Below, piece after piece: positions 1 through 9,150 of a stretch of DNA of 64,000 nt; position 1 is the first letter of the stretch; each line of letters starts with the position of its first letter. Source of the DNA: Isoetes taiwanensis. Its lineage: Eukaryota > Streptophyta > Lycopodiopsida > Isoetales > Isoetaceae. The DNA lies in NCBI GenBank assembly GCA_021234155.1, contig JAJEKV010000064.1:372001-436000 (forward strand). The letters are read 5' to 3'. Both the position numbers and the translations under genes were made by a program. The notes under the pieces were generated by a model. It did no database searches. It worked only from the letters and a program-made list of their open reading frames with translations, and had not been told where the DNA came from.

Positions 1-30
1 TATAGATAGATAGATATAGATATAGATATT
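1..30. repeat. Microsatellite (GATA/TAGA-type)
   Basis: The window opens with a short run of tagatagata and gatata units. It is a simple repeat with no coding content and may continue beyond the left edge. Confidence 0.7.
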
Positions 31-356
31 TTGAATTAAGACTGAGATTCAACTATGACTTTAAATGTTGAATTTTAATTAAAAACCCAATATAATTTTG
101 TTATGTCTGAATGTCATCGTTGAAATGTATTCCACTTGAGTGAAAGTTAAATTTAAAATACCCATGTGGCATTGGCAAGACCTCTTTTAAAGGACAGTCA
201 ATATTGGTTGGCTCTAAAAAATGATATAGCTGTCCTTTGCCCAGGTGTCGCCACATGGACCTCCAGTACCTTTTTTTTTTTTTGTTCTTGATCTTTTAAT
301 ATGTCCTACATGGAATTTTCTTCTGTTTCATATATGCAGAATCACCCTCTAAAAAC

Positions 357-765
357 TACAATTTAAATTAAAAAACTTTAAATGCCAGTCGAATCTCATC
401 CTAAGTTGCTTTTCATTTAATAATATAGTTTATTAAATTTCATGTCATGTTTTTCCTTGCTTGTTTTAGGACTGCTCTTCTAGGAGGACAGAGGAAAGGA
501 ATTGGAATGCAGATGCTCTTGCACATATGAAGACCAGAAATAGACGGAAACCAGAACAATTGGTGTACATGCAAGAGAACTCAAGGTCCATTCACAAGTT
601 TGAGACCGTGAACACATCTCCCTGCATGTACTTCCTTCTTCATCTTTCATTTTCTTTTTCTTATTTTTGTGTTCTTTAATTTATGATATGAGCCTAATCT
701 CATAATAACCAAATCTCGGCCATCGGCAGAGAGCATAACACGACATATGCCAAAACAATACACAA
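357..765 (+). repeat. Dispersed repeat R1, copy 1
   Basis: About 400 bp that recur with clear similarity at 48,703-49,110 on the same strand. Both copies share the stretch around aaactttaaatgcc, a ggactrctcttctagg block, a block around caagagaact and an end near gagagcataaca. No reading frame is preserved between the copies, so this is probably a non-coding transposon remnant such as a solo LTR piece. No terminal TG/CA or target duplication was found. Confidence 0.6.
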
Positions 766-1010
766 TCTTGGCCACTACCTTGGAAACCCTATTTAAAGTA
801 CCCATCATAGAATACTACCACAAAACCCTGGTCTATGGCAAAATACAATATGGTAATTCCTAGATTGTTGTATAAATCAAATATTTATACAGTAGATGCA
901 TTGACCATTGGAGAAAACAAATATATAATACAATGAGTACAATAGCCATTGCAGCAAGAGAAAAATTTGTTTTTTATGTGAAATAAAGTTTTAGAAATTA
1001 CTCTCCTAAT
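766..1010. other. Intergenic, nothing recognised
   Basis: AT-rich sequence with short unrelated open frames on both strands and no recognisable motif. It separates repeat R1 from the small retroposon. Confidence 0.6.
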
Positions 1011-1300
1011 CCCATCGATCCGAGCCATCGGATCGGCATTCTCGAATGGGCAAGCATGCATCTCTTGCATGCATGCATTGCATGGATTTTCTGTGGCTCT
1101 GGTTCATTTGGGATCGCTATTTCTTGCAGATTCTTCATCGGCGTTTTCTCCTCTCTCAGCAGTTCCCTTGACTCCCACCCACCATCCCTTAATATGTATA
1201 TTATTGTAAATGTTGTTTTTATTGCGTGGCACGCATGACCAGTCCCTCGCTTTTTCAAGGTTGTTTTTTGTCGGGTGACCGGCCCCTCGCTTTTCGAGAT
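1011..1300 (+). mobile_element. Small retroposon, copy 1
   Basis: This segment is about 85-90 per cent similar by eye to 1,887-2,190. Both copies start with cccatcgatccgag followed by a short palindrome around the GATC motifs. They pass through a run of catgca units, a ctctcagcagttccc block and a gcgtggcacgcatgacc block, and end with repeats of ccagyccctcgctttt. There is no convincing protein. No target duplication is visible for this copy, unlike copy 2. The family is unrecognised. Confidence 0.55.
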
Positions 1301-1329
1301 TGTTGTTTTCTTATCTTTGTGTTCTAGTC

Positions 1330-1620
1330 TGTTGATGTGCAGGTACAGCGGGATGCGCGACTGCGTCTTGTTCAGGCTTCGGGGGTTTCTTTGTGGTTCA
1401 GCCTTACGTTGTGTCAGGGCTTATCACTAGGGTTTTTCCTCGAAAACCCAAAAGGGCGAGGTTTTTTAATCCCGGTGATAAGCTCTTTGCAGGTACACTT
1501 AACCGACATCTGTAGAATTTTTTTGGGGTCCAGATGATATAACTGGATATTCCCTTTGTTTTTTCATTGGGGGTAGCTTGCAAATATGCAGCTACCCACT
1601 CTCAACCATTGTAGAATTCT
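1330..1620 (+). mobile_element. LINE 3'-tail-like fragment
   Basis: The segment contains a gggtttttcctc - aaaaccc - gggcgaggtttttt - atcccggt block. It resembles the 3' end of the LINE at 19,690-21,255 (gggtttttcctcccaag, then ggggttttttcatcccggt). It also contains an imperfect hairpin made of gcttatcac and gtgataagc, and a second hairpin of gggtagct with agctaccc near 1,571-1,597. It is probably a 5'-truncated non-LTR retrotransposon end. The similarity is short, so confidence is limited. Confidence 0.4.
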
Positions 1621-1867
1621 GCTGAGATGAATGAAAAGCCTAGCTAGGCGTTTTCTCCTCTCTCAGCAGTTCCCTTGACTTTCTCTTTTTGGATACCAGG
1701 TAGGGGAGGGGCTTCTCCCTGCTTGGGTTGACAGTTTGGCATCTTTTTCCATATTGGGACATGTTCTTCCTCGATCTTGTCCCTTTCTTTGCCATCCTTC
1801 AGCCTTCGACCTCGGTCCCGTTTTGATAAGGAAGTTCTCTTTTTGTCAGGAGCTGTTGTCTGTTTTC

Positions 1868-2209
1868 ATGCGAGCCCTTCGAGAATCCCATCGATCCGAG
1901 CCATCGGATCGGTATTCTCGAATGAGCGAGCATGCACCTCTTGCATGCATGCATGCATTGCATGCATTTTCTGTGGCTCTAGTTCATTTGGGATCGCTAT
2001 TTCTTGCAGCTTCTTCATCGACTTCTCATCGGCATTTTCTCCTCTCTCAGCAGTTCCCTTGACTCCCACCCCCCTCCCTTAATGTGTATATTATTGTAAA
2101 TATTGTTTTTGTTGCGTGGCACGCATGACCAGCCCCTCGCTTTTTCGAGGTTATTTTTTGTCGCGTGGCACGCGTGACCAGCCCCTCGCTATGCGAGCCC
2201 TTCGAGAAT
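1868..2209 (+). mobile_element. Small retroposon, copy 2, with 19-bp target duplication
   Basis: The element body is 1,887-2,190 (304 bp). It is flanked by a perfect 19-bp direct repeat, atgcgagcccttcgagaat, at 1,868-1,886 and 2,191-2,209. A duplication of this length is typical of insertion by a LINE-type endonuclease. The body matches copy 1 at 1,011-1,300 and begins at the same base, which supports a defined 5' end. It has no coding capacity, no clear RNA polymerase III A/B boxes and no poly(A) tail. This is a seen insertion; its family is unknown. Confidence 0.7.
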
Positions 2210-2724
2210 ATGTACATTCTAAATCATTGAAAACATTGCTTAAAGTTCCAATGCATTGGAAACATTAAAATTTCTTAGCATTGCAATTTATTTAGATATG
2301 GCAACAACAAGAGCCATTAAATGCAACCTCCATGAGTTGAATCAGAAATGACCATTGGGTGAGACATATCTAATCATCCACACTAACGTTTGGAATGATG
2401 CCTTTAGAAAAGTACATATGAAAAGAAAAAATAGTGCAAGTAGCTGATTTAATTCAAGGGCCATTAACTCAAGATTATTCCAAAAAAGAACACAACGCAA
2501 GACTTCATGTGGTTTTGGTACCATCACCTCATCAACACCACCTCACATAATCACAAGGAAAAAAAAGTGATGATGGTGTCGTCATCCTCACTGCCAAAGT
2601 TTCTCTTGCATTTCCAAAATACAGAAAGGCAAAGCGAATTTTCAACTTGGAATTGTCTACAACTTCACATACGAAACTCCACTACTAATCATCTGAAGTT
2701 TAGAATTGAACCGAATTGAGTGAT
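2210..2724. other. Intergenic, nothing recognised
   Basis: AT-rich sequence. The open frames are short and show no family resemblance, and no repeat match within the window was noticed. Confidence 0.6.
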
Positions 2725-3620
2725 TTTTATCATCCACAAAGACCAATTGGCCTATGAGACCCAATCAAGGAGCACATCAGATATATAACTGTCAGAATTA
2801 AACAAACCCCGTCCCGAAGGGTTTTTGAGGGAAAAGCCTTTACAACAATAATAATGCTGACAAACTGTACAAAAATATACATCATTATTGATTATGGTAC
2901 ATGTCATGATAGTGTCCAAGGACGTAATTGAGTGTGCATATCCATCGCTTCCCGAAGGTATGATCTCAGCAATTGCATCCAATTCGGGCTCAACAACACA
3001 TGCAATGACTGGTTGGATTGGACCAACTCAGCGTAGTGCGCATGGATGTGATCATATGCTGGACAACTCTAAAGAATATGACACTGATCCTTAGTGACAA
3101 AGCCCGTTCCGGCGCACCTCTCAAATTCATACTCATGTCTTCATTCTGGGGTGGTGTGCCCCTCTGTGAAATGAAGCAATGAGCCTATGCTTTTTCATGG
3201 GCAAATGGGTACGTAGTAGTGTTCTGGACCCAGTTTGAGCGTGGGTGTTAGTAATGCAAAATCTTGGCCTATTCCAAGATGTTGACATCCCAAAGCTTGC
3301 TAAGGAAGCAAGCGTCGAGATACTATCTCAAGCTATGGCAATCCTCTTCTGTTTGCACCTGTATTTCTGCACATTCCATCGGGCTAGCCACTTTTCAGTA
3401 GGCTTTGATGCACTATGGACCTAACACCATGATATAAGCCAAGTTGAGGAGACGACCATTGTCCATATTGACCACCTTCTGATAATAGATGATGTGGACA
3501 AACTTACTGTAGCTAGCTGTTGGCGGATCCCTTTAGGGGATAACCAAACAGATCTCATGTGGTCTCTTCAATTCATCCTTTGACACAATGATGTTGGAGA
3601 AAAATAGGTGTGCTTATCAT
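2725..3620 (-). pseudogene. LINE 3' fragment (post-RT region and tail)
   Basis: Read on the minus strand, this matches the 3' parts of the other LINEs in the window. A segment around 3,300-3,480 matches 38,750-38,990, sharing frames around YFQKVV, a CLKAY-like block and the CHSLRQY-like block. It then encodes a zinc-ribbon-like cysteine cluster near 3,060-3,130, and ends with a tail near 2,730-2,800 (ctcataggcc then gataaaa). The tail resembles the LINE end at 21,196-21,235. Stops and frameshifts are frequent. It is a 5'-truncated dead copy. Confidence 0.65.
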
Positions 3621-3999
3621 TTTTGCATGGTATAATGAAACACGATTGCCGACATAGTTCAAGACGACGTATTTCCTTTTGAGATGGATCATGCAACTTG
3701 TCTGAGAATAATGTATGTTCTACCTCCCGAGCCATGAGTGCTGGCAGATTTCCATAGATGTGTGTGCATTAATGCTTCCATCCACAGATTTCGTATTACA
3801 TGTTTGCAACATGCCTTTTATGTACTTAGAGGGATGAGACAATCAAGCATTGTTTCTTCTTGTGTCAGCATGCTAGACCACTTGGTTATGGCTTCAGAGT
3901 CTCTTCAATTCTAATTTGAATAGTTAGTAGGTCTTATCGCCAGTGTACCAAGTTTCTGGGACAATCTAGCAAAGAGAACATTATTGCAAACCGTGAGGG
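3621..3999. other. Intergenic, nothing recognised
   Basis: No conserved frame or repeat partner was noticed here. It may be diverged LINE sequence continuing from the neighbour on the right side of the LINE fragment. Confidence 0.45.
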
Positions 4000-4380
4000 G
4001 CATACTTGATGGGCCAAGTAAAACTTGCCATAGTGATGCACTTCATCTTGAATATTTCTAGCATATATTTTCTCCAAAAGTGTTAAGATTTGACATCATC
4101 CGACTCAACATGCTAAGTTAAAAACAAAAAAAAATAAAGAAAGGTAATAAATGGTATTGTTTGAACTATGGAACAAAAGACAAATAGTTGAACAATCTGC
4201 GAACGTTGTATGCATACTACGTCGTTCTAAATTGGATATTTTGTAATAGAAATTGCTAAATGACAAAGACATAACAATGCTAGTCGATGACAATGGAAGT
4301 GATAAAAAGTCAATTACATGTGCAACTACTTTACATACATTCCCTTTATACTTATGCTCTTTGAGAATTGAATTTACTTA
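4000..4380. repeat. Repeat R2, unit 1
   Basis: This is the first of three related units (also 4,857-5,340 and 5,500-5,850). Shared landmarks are the aacatgc(t/c)aagttaaaaac block, the catactacgtcgtt block, the attgctaaatgacaaagacat block and ttccctttatacttatgctc. Unit 1 ends in a poly(A) run at 4,381, where a SINE-like sequence follows. The open frames in the unit are antisense to each other and not conserved, so no gene is called. Confidence 0.65.
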
Positions 4381-4800
4381 AAAAAAAAAAAATTAATCTA
4401 AAGCAGTTCGATGTGATGGTTAATTTCATGTGGCCAATCTCGAATATGTGACCATAGACAGGGTTCGAAATTAGAATTTGCCCTAACCATTAAAAATGCC
4501 TGCTTACATTTAAGGCTGCCGGAAATACATGAAATTATAGTGTACTTTCCCGGAAATTCTTAGAAACTTCTCTGAAAATAGCCTGAAAAAAACGACGGAA
4601 ATATTTTTTAGCTATCGGAAATTTTTTGGAATGACCGGATTTTTAAGGGTCGAACCCCCCAATTTCGAACCCTGACCATAGGGCAATGGATTTTAGAGTC
4701 TTCATTACTAGACTAATGTTGGCCGCACTTGAATCGTTGACCTCGGGTGTGGCAAGTTTAATGCTCTATCATTGAACCATGTGTGTTGTTATTAGAATAA
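4381..4800 (-). mobile_element. Dimeric tRNA-like SINE (interrupted by a MITE)
   Basis: If the 216-bp MITE at 4,459-4,674 is ignored, the minus strand shows two tRNA-like units in tandem. Unit 1 (about 4,725-4,781) has an A-box-like ggttcaatgatagagc and a B-box-like ggtcaacgattcaag. Unit 2 (about 4,430-4,715) has an A-box-like tagtctagtaatgaag and, beyond the MITE, a B-box-like cacatattcgagattgg. The minus-strand 3' side ends in a T-rich run at 4,381-4,393. This fits a tRNA-derived dimeric SINE, but the boxes are degenerate. Confidence 0.4.
4451..4682. mobile_element. hAT-type MITE with 14-bp TIRs
   Basis: The element is 4,459-4,674 (216 bp). It has perfect 14-bp terminal inverted repeats, CAGGGTTCGAAATT at the left and its complement at the right. 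The flanks are accataga (4,451-4,458) and accatagg (4,675-4,682), an 8-bp target duplication with one mismatch. TIRs starting CAGGG and 8-bp duplications are hallmarks of the hAT superfamily. The interior has no coding frame but contains five spaced cggaaat or ccggat-like motifs. Mobilisation by a hAT transposase in trans is inferred. Confidence 0.8.
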
Positions 4801-4856
4801 TTGCATTGTAATTCCAGACAATTCATACCTAAGAATACATAAGTCATTTCAAATCA

Positions 4857-5340
4857 TGATGGACATACTTGATGAGCCAAATAAATTTGCCATGACATGA
4901 CGCACTTCATCTTGAATATTTCTAGCACATCTTTTCTCCAAAAATGTTAAGCTTTGACATCATTAGAGTCAACATGCCAAGTTAAAAACAAAAAAAAATA
5001 AAAAAAGGTAATAAATGATATTGTTTGAACTATGGAACAAAAGACAAATAGTTAAACAATCTACGAAAGTTGTATGCATACTACGTCGTTTTAATTTGGA
5101 CATTTTACAATAGAAATTGCTAAATGACAAAGACATAATAATGCTAGTCGATGACAATGGGAGCGATGAAAAGTCAATTACATGTGCAGCTACTTTATAT
5201 ACATTCCCTTTATACTTGTGCTCTTTGAGAATTGAGTTTACTTTTATCCTCCACAAAGACCCAAAGGTTTATGGGACCCAATACAAAAAAGGGCCCAACA
5301 AGTTGATTACTACCTAGGATGAGAGAAACAAAAATCGAGC
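4857..5340. repeat. Repeat R2, unit 2
   Basis: This is the most complete R2 unit. It continues past the point where unit 1 stops, through tcctccacaaagaccc (similar to the complement of the LINE tail) and tactacctaggatgagag, into a 5,340-5,540 section that reappears at 22,588-22,850. No gene is supported. Confidence 0.65.
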
Positions 5341-5850
5341 AAACGCCATCGACAATGAATATGTGATGCAAGGGTCGACAATGTCAATTGAAAGAGACGA
5401 AATTCATATGCAAGAAAACGACAGCTGTAACTAAAGTTAAGAGGGACGAGCTAAATTCATGTGATATTGCAATCCTCGTGACTTGTTTGTTAAGAACTTT
5501 GGTTACATGCTAAAGTAAGGAACACACGCTAAAGTATGGGTTCCAAGCATACGCGTTGTAGGCATACTTCGTCGTCCTCAACTGGAGAATTTGCAATGGA
5601 AATTGCTAAATGACAAAGACATAGCAATGCTCGTCGATGACACTGAAGTGATGAAAAGTCATTTAAATGTGCAACTACTTTACATACATTCCCTTTATGC
5701 TTATGCTCTTTGAGAATTGAAATTATTTTTATCTTAACAAAGACCAAAAGTTTTACGGGCCAATACAAAAAAAGAGCGCAACAAGCTTATTACTATCTAG
5801 GATGAGAGAGAAACAAAAATCGAGCAAAATACTGTCGATAATGTACTAGG
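5341..5850. repeat. Repeat R2, unit 2 extension and unit 3 (split)
   Basis: The section 5,341-5,540 (gatgcaaggg, attcatatgcaagaaaacgac, ttaagaggga, gtgatattgcaa) is the counterpart of 22,588-22,850. Unit 3 runs from about 5,500 to 5,850 and stops abruptly after gtcgataatg. Its expected continuation, aatatg then atgcaaggg, is found 16.7 kb away at 22,588. That break marks the left side of a large insertion. Confidence 0.65.
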
Positions 5851-5986
5851 TAATTTGAAGAAGAAGAGGCTTTAGGTGTTAAAGGCCTTGGTTCTCCTCC
5901 AAATGAGGCCCACGAGTGCGCCACCGAGTTTGACGGAGCCGCCAAGGCCTTCACAACCGTAAAGCCTCAAATTCTTCAAATTAGCA
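5851..5986. mobile_element. Fold-back MITE-like inverted repeat
   Basis: The arms are taatttgaag / gaggcttta / aaggccttgg on the left and ccaaggcctt / taaagcctc / cttcaaatta on the right. Each arm is about 40 bp and they enclose a GC-rich loop, for a total near 135 bp. It has no coding capacity. It lies exactly at the left edge of the composite insertion, so it may be a separate later insertion or part of that element's end. Confidence 0.6.
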
Positions 5987-6477
5987 AGCGTAATGCCCAG
6001 ATGGTTCATGTTACAAACCAAATGATGCCAAATTCTTCAGAGCATCGATGTGCTACCGAATTAAAGAAAACTGAAACTGAATCGATGTGATGCATTGATG
6101 TGATTTCAAGCAAAAAAAATAAAATTTAAAGCTGAAAAGAATAAAATCAAAAGCTTCAGGGCAGCGATGGCAGGAAGAAATGACTGTGTTGAGCTTCAGG
6201 ACGGCCAAAAGAGCTGTGAATCTGAAAGAAAATAATCCTTATCCGACATCCAACGTCGGATTTAGCCATGTCCCTTAAAGCTCTTCTCTGGCTAAAAAGC
6301 CCGTTTGGAAATAGTAGATCTTATGGATATGGAGGAAAAATGGGATTTGTCTCAGTTGAGATAGTTTGGAAGTGTGCCTAGGAACCTACCGGTTGGAGAG
6401 GTTTTCGGTCGTAAACTGGCAGGCGGCATCGCCCCGAGCGGCTAGCCGGAAACGTCGACGGCCGGCAGGCTCCTAAA
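5987..6477. other. Left flank of the recombinase element, no gene
   Basis: Mostly AT-rich sequence with no conserved frame. A GC-rich patch at 6,400-6,475 lies next to the inverted repeat. Confidence 0.5.
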
Positions 6478-6503
6478 CGTAAACCCACCAGGGAGCCAAA
6501 ATT
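6478..6503. repeat. Left inverted repeat of recombinase element
   Basis: The bases cgtaaacccaccagggagcc followed by aaaatt are mirrored at 22,563-22,587, with a one-base indel in the ccc run. The match is about 25 bp. The right copy sits exactly at the point where repeat R2 resumes, which supports it being an element end. The left copy lies 627 bp inside the apparent left break, so extra sequence was added on that side. Confidence 0.55.
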
Positions 6504-7206
6504 TCGGCCACCTGGCAAAACATTAATTTTTTTTTTTTCTGGCACTTTTTTTTTTACCTTCTTTCTTGCTCGGATATGGCAGAGCTCCAGAGCTTCAGGG
6601 ATAGCATTACGTCATTCTGTTGAGGCGCTTGATGATTGGACAGGTTTTTGGAGCTCCATTGTATCTGGCGCTTGCCTTGCATCGAGTTTTTTCGCGTTAG
6701 GGAGATTTTTTTTTAAGATCAAGGCCTGTTTTGTTTGTTGCAGGCAAGTTTTCGGCTGTGCTTGCATCCTTTATGTTCTTGCCTTCATGTTTGCTTGTTT
6801 CTAACAAATGTTTATGTTTCTTGTAGGTGATCCTGAAGTATTAGTTTGATCCTCGACTTTCTGGCTTCATTCCTCGAGTTTCTTGCTTCATTCATCGACT
6901 TTCTTGCTTCATTCCTCGAGTTTCTGGCTCTGTTGCAGGGTGCAGTGGTTATCAGGTTGCAGTAGGTTGCAGTTGTTCATTCTATTATGGATCCTCGTGG
7001 CCTAAAGTTTAAGCTGGAGATTTTCTAGATTAGAGGTTTCTTAGTCTTTGGAGCTACAGTAAACCTGTGCATTTCTATAAGGTAAGTTTTGTATGTTTTT
7101 GCATGCATGTAGATTAATACATTTATGTTTAATGCATGTATATTTTGTAAGCTTTTGCATGCAGTAGATTAATACATTTAATTTGTTATAACAGGAGCTA
7201 ACGGCA

Positions 7207-8280
7207 ATGGAGAAAGCAAGGTTCTTGTTAATTTGTTATTGTTTTGGACTAGCCCTTGCTTATGCTGCTGTAAGTATCAGTCCTCCTTTTTCCGTGGTTT
7301 TGGGGCCTAAGATGAACATTCTGGACGATACTATGCTTGAGGACAAGACGGGTGATGCGGAGAAGTTAATTCAGAGCATTAAAGCTTCAGAGGTGGAGAG
7401 GTTGTTGAAGGATTTGCAGAGTGAGCCCTGGTTTTATCAGGAGTTTATTGAGCCTTCAGTTGAAGGGAAAGGAAAGTCGAAAGAGTTTGCTGACTTAGAT
7501 GAGCAGATGTTGGGGGAAGTGGATAAGGGTGGGAAAGACAGGTCACAGATGCAAACCAATTGGGCTAGGAGGAAGTTCGATGCATGGAGATCCTTTGTGA
7601 AGGATGATCCTAAGATTACACCGATTGAAGAAATACCACATCTAGACCTAAATGAGATGGTGGTTAGGTTCCTGTTGCAGGTGAGGAAGAAAGACAAATC
7701 GCTCTTTCCTTCTGGCAGGTAAATCTTTGCTAATTTATGCTTTTGTTTTATTTTATTTCTATTGAAATTTATGCATAGCTTATATGTCCTGCAGTTTAAA
7801 TTATCTTCTGAAAGTGATTGGTAGGATTGTTCGTAAGCGACAGGAATAAAAAATGGCCACCACTGATGTTAGAGTATAGGCATTTAATATCATGAGGGAT
7901 CCTTTGTTTGTTAGAGCTAGGTTGGCATTTGTTGCTGCATCCGATCAATCTAGGAAGGTTCACACAAGAAGGCACTTGCAATCCCTTATAACTCAGAGAA
8001 GGGTCTTCTTGCTGACCTAGATTATTGCATTAGTACACCTAAAGGTGTACAAAAGAGGCTCTGTTGTTACCTTTACTCTAGGTTTGCGATCAGGGGTGCT
8101 GGTGAGTTATATGAAGTGAAAGATGTAGACTTGTCTCTAGAGTCTGATGGGAAGAATGAATACCTGGTTTATAACGAAAGGATAAGCAAGATTGGGGAAC
8201 TGCAGTGACGATATGATCCAAGCCACTTTCGACCTGCAATTTGGAGTTATGAAGTTGATTTCGTTTTGACATACAAAACC
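7207..8280 (+). pseudogene. Tyrosine recombinase (Crypton/DUF3504-like), N-terminal half
   Basis: Exon 1 (7,207-7,718) starts at an ATG. It encodes a variable N-terminus and then a core-binding-like region with NWARRKFDAWRSF, LNEMVVRFLLQVRKKDKSLF and PSG. A GT-AG intron (7,719-7,794) joins it in frame to SLNYLLKVIGRIVRKRQE. A stop follows at 7,847. Homology continues in fragments: DPLFVRARLAF near 7,893, then KGVQKRLCCYLYSRFAIRG, GELYEV and NEYLVYNERISK at 8,040-8,200, fading at 8,280. The RFAIRG arginine fits the first catalytic arginine of tyrosine recombinases. The layout matches the ZMYM2/QRICH1/KIAA1958 DUF3504 family, which derives from Cryptons. The hydrophobic start resembles a signal peptide but may be chance. 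It is inactive because of stops and the split. Confidence 0.6.
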
Positions 8281-9150
8281 ATCATCCAAATAAATTGGGA
8301 TTATGTCTTAATTTTGGGACAAATTTTATATTGCATGTTTTTAGTAGCATATTCAAATTCACAAATTTCATGTCAAAAGTATGAAAATGTAATAACATAT
8401 TACTTAGAAAATAGACAATATTTCACAATATAGCACCTCCAATGAGTTATTAACTTTTCCTTTGTCACCTCCAATGAGTTTCGCAAATGGAACATCATAA
8501 TAAGAAAAAAGAATCCATTATATATTTTATAGAATTACAATTTTTGTCCACCCATTATCCCAGCAACTTGCATAGCTCATTTTTGAGATTGATGGTTCAA
8601 AAATCATCCTAGCATACATATAATAGCACCATGTAGCATTTCCATCAAAGCTACAAAGACCTTTCATTATCTCAAACCAAACGAATACAATGCCCAAAAC
8701 ATTTAACAAACGCATGTCTACACAGACGTTTTACTTTACTTATCTTTCAGACGACCAATCTGAGTTCGCCCTCTATATCTTAGGCTTCTGCCTTCTCCTT
8801 GTCAGCTTGGAATGGATCTTTCTGATCGTTTACAAAGCATGCTTTTCTTGCTCAACATCTTCTAAACTCCAACTGCTCAGGACAATCCTTTTCGTCTCTT
8901 GTTTTTTTTACTTTCCCTGCATCAAGAACAACAACAGTTTCTTCCTTCCTTCTCTGAGAGTCTGTTAAACCAACCGGTTAACCTCTCTGGAACTTTCTAG
9001 TCATCAGGTATATATTACAACATCGAATTGGCTAAAACAAAATCTCGAAACGTGTTAAAACGCTCTGATACCAATTGATACAAACGGTCTTTTCTGTCTG
9101 CAAAACTGTCAAACACGGTTAATCAAAACAACTTTAAAACACGGGAACAG
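8281..9150 (-). mobile_element. LTR-retrotransposon leader with primer-binding site
   Basis: On the minus strand, 9,061-9,080 reads tatcaattggtatcagagcg. The ggtatcagagcg part is the classic primer-binding site complementary to initiator tRNA-Met, just after an LTR ending in CA. The LTR would lie at 9,079 and above; it is cut off at about 9,150 by the LINE junction. The internal side (9,060 down to 8,281) has only short frames and no recognised gag. It is a truncated copia- or gypsy-class remnant nested in the recombinase gene. Confidence 0.55.

Noticed and set aside
4657..4675. B-box-like ttcgaaccctg near a tRNA-like region
   Set aside because: These bases are the right terminal inverted repeat of the hAT MITE, not part of a tRNA promoter.
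7207..7290. Secreted protein call for the 171-residue frame
   Set aside because: The hydrophobic start looks like a signal peptide, but the rest matches a nuclear tyrosine-recombinase family and continues across an intron.
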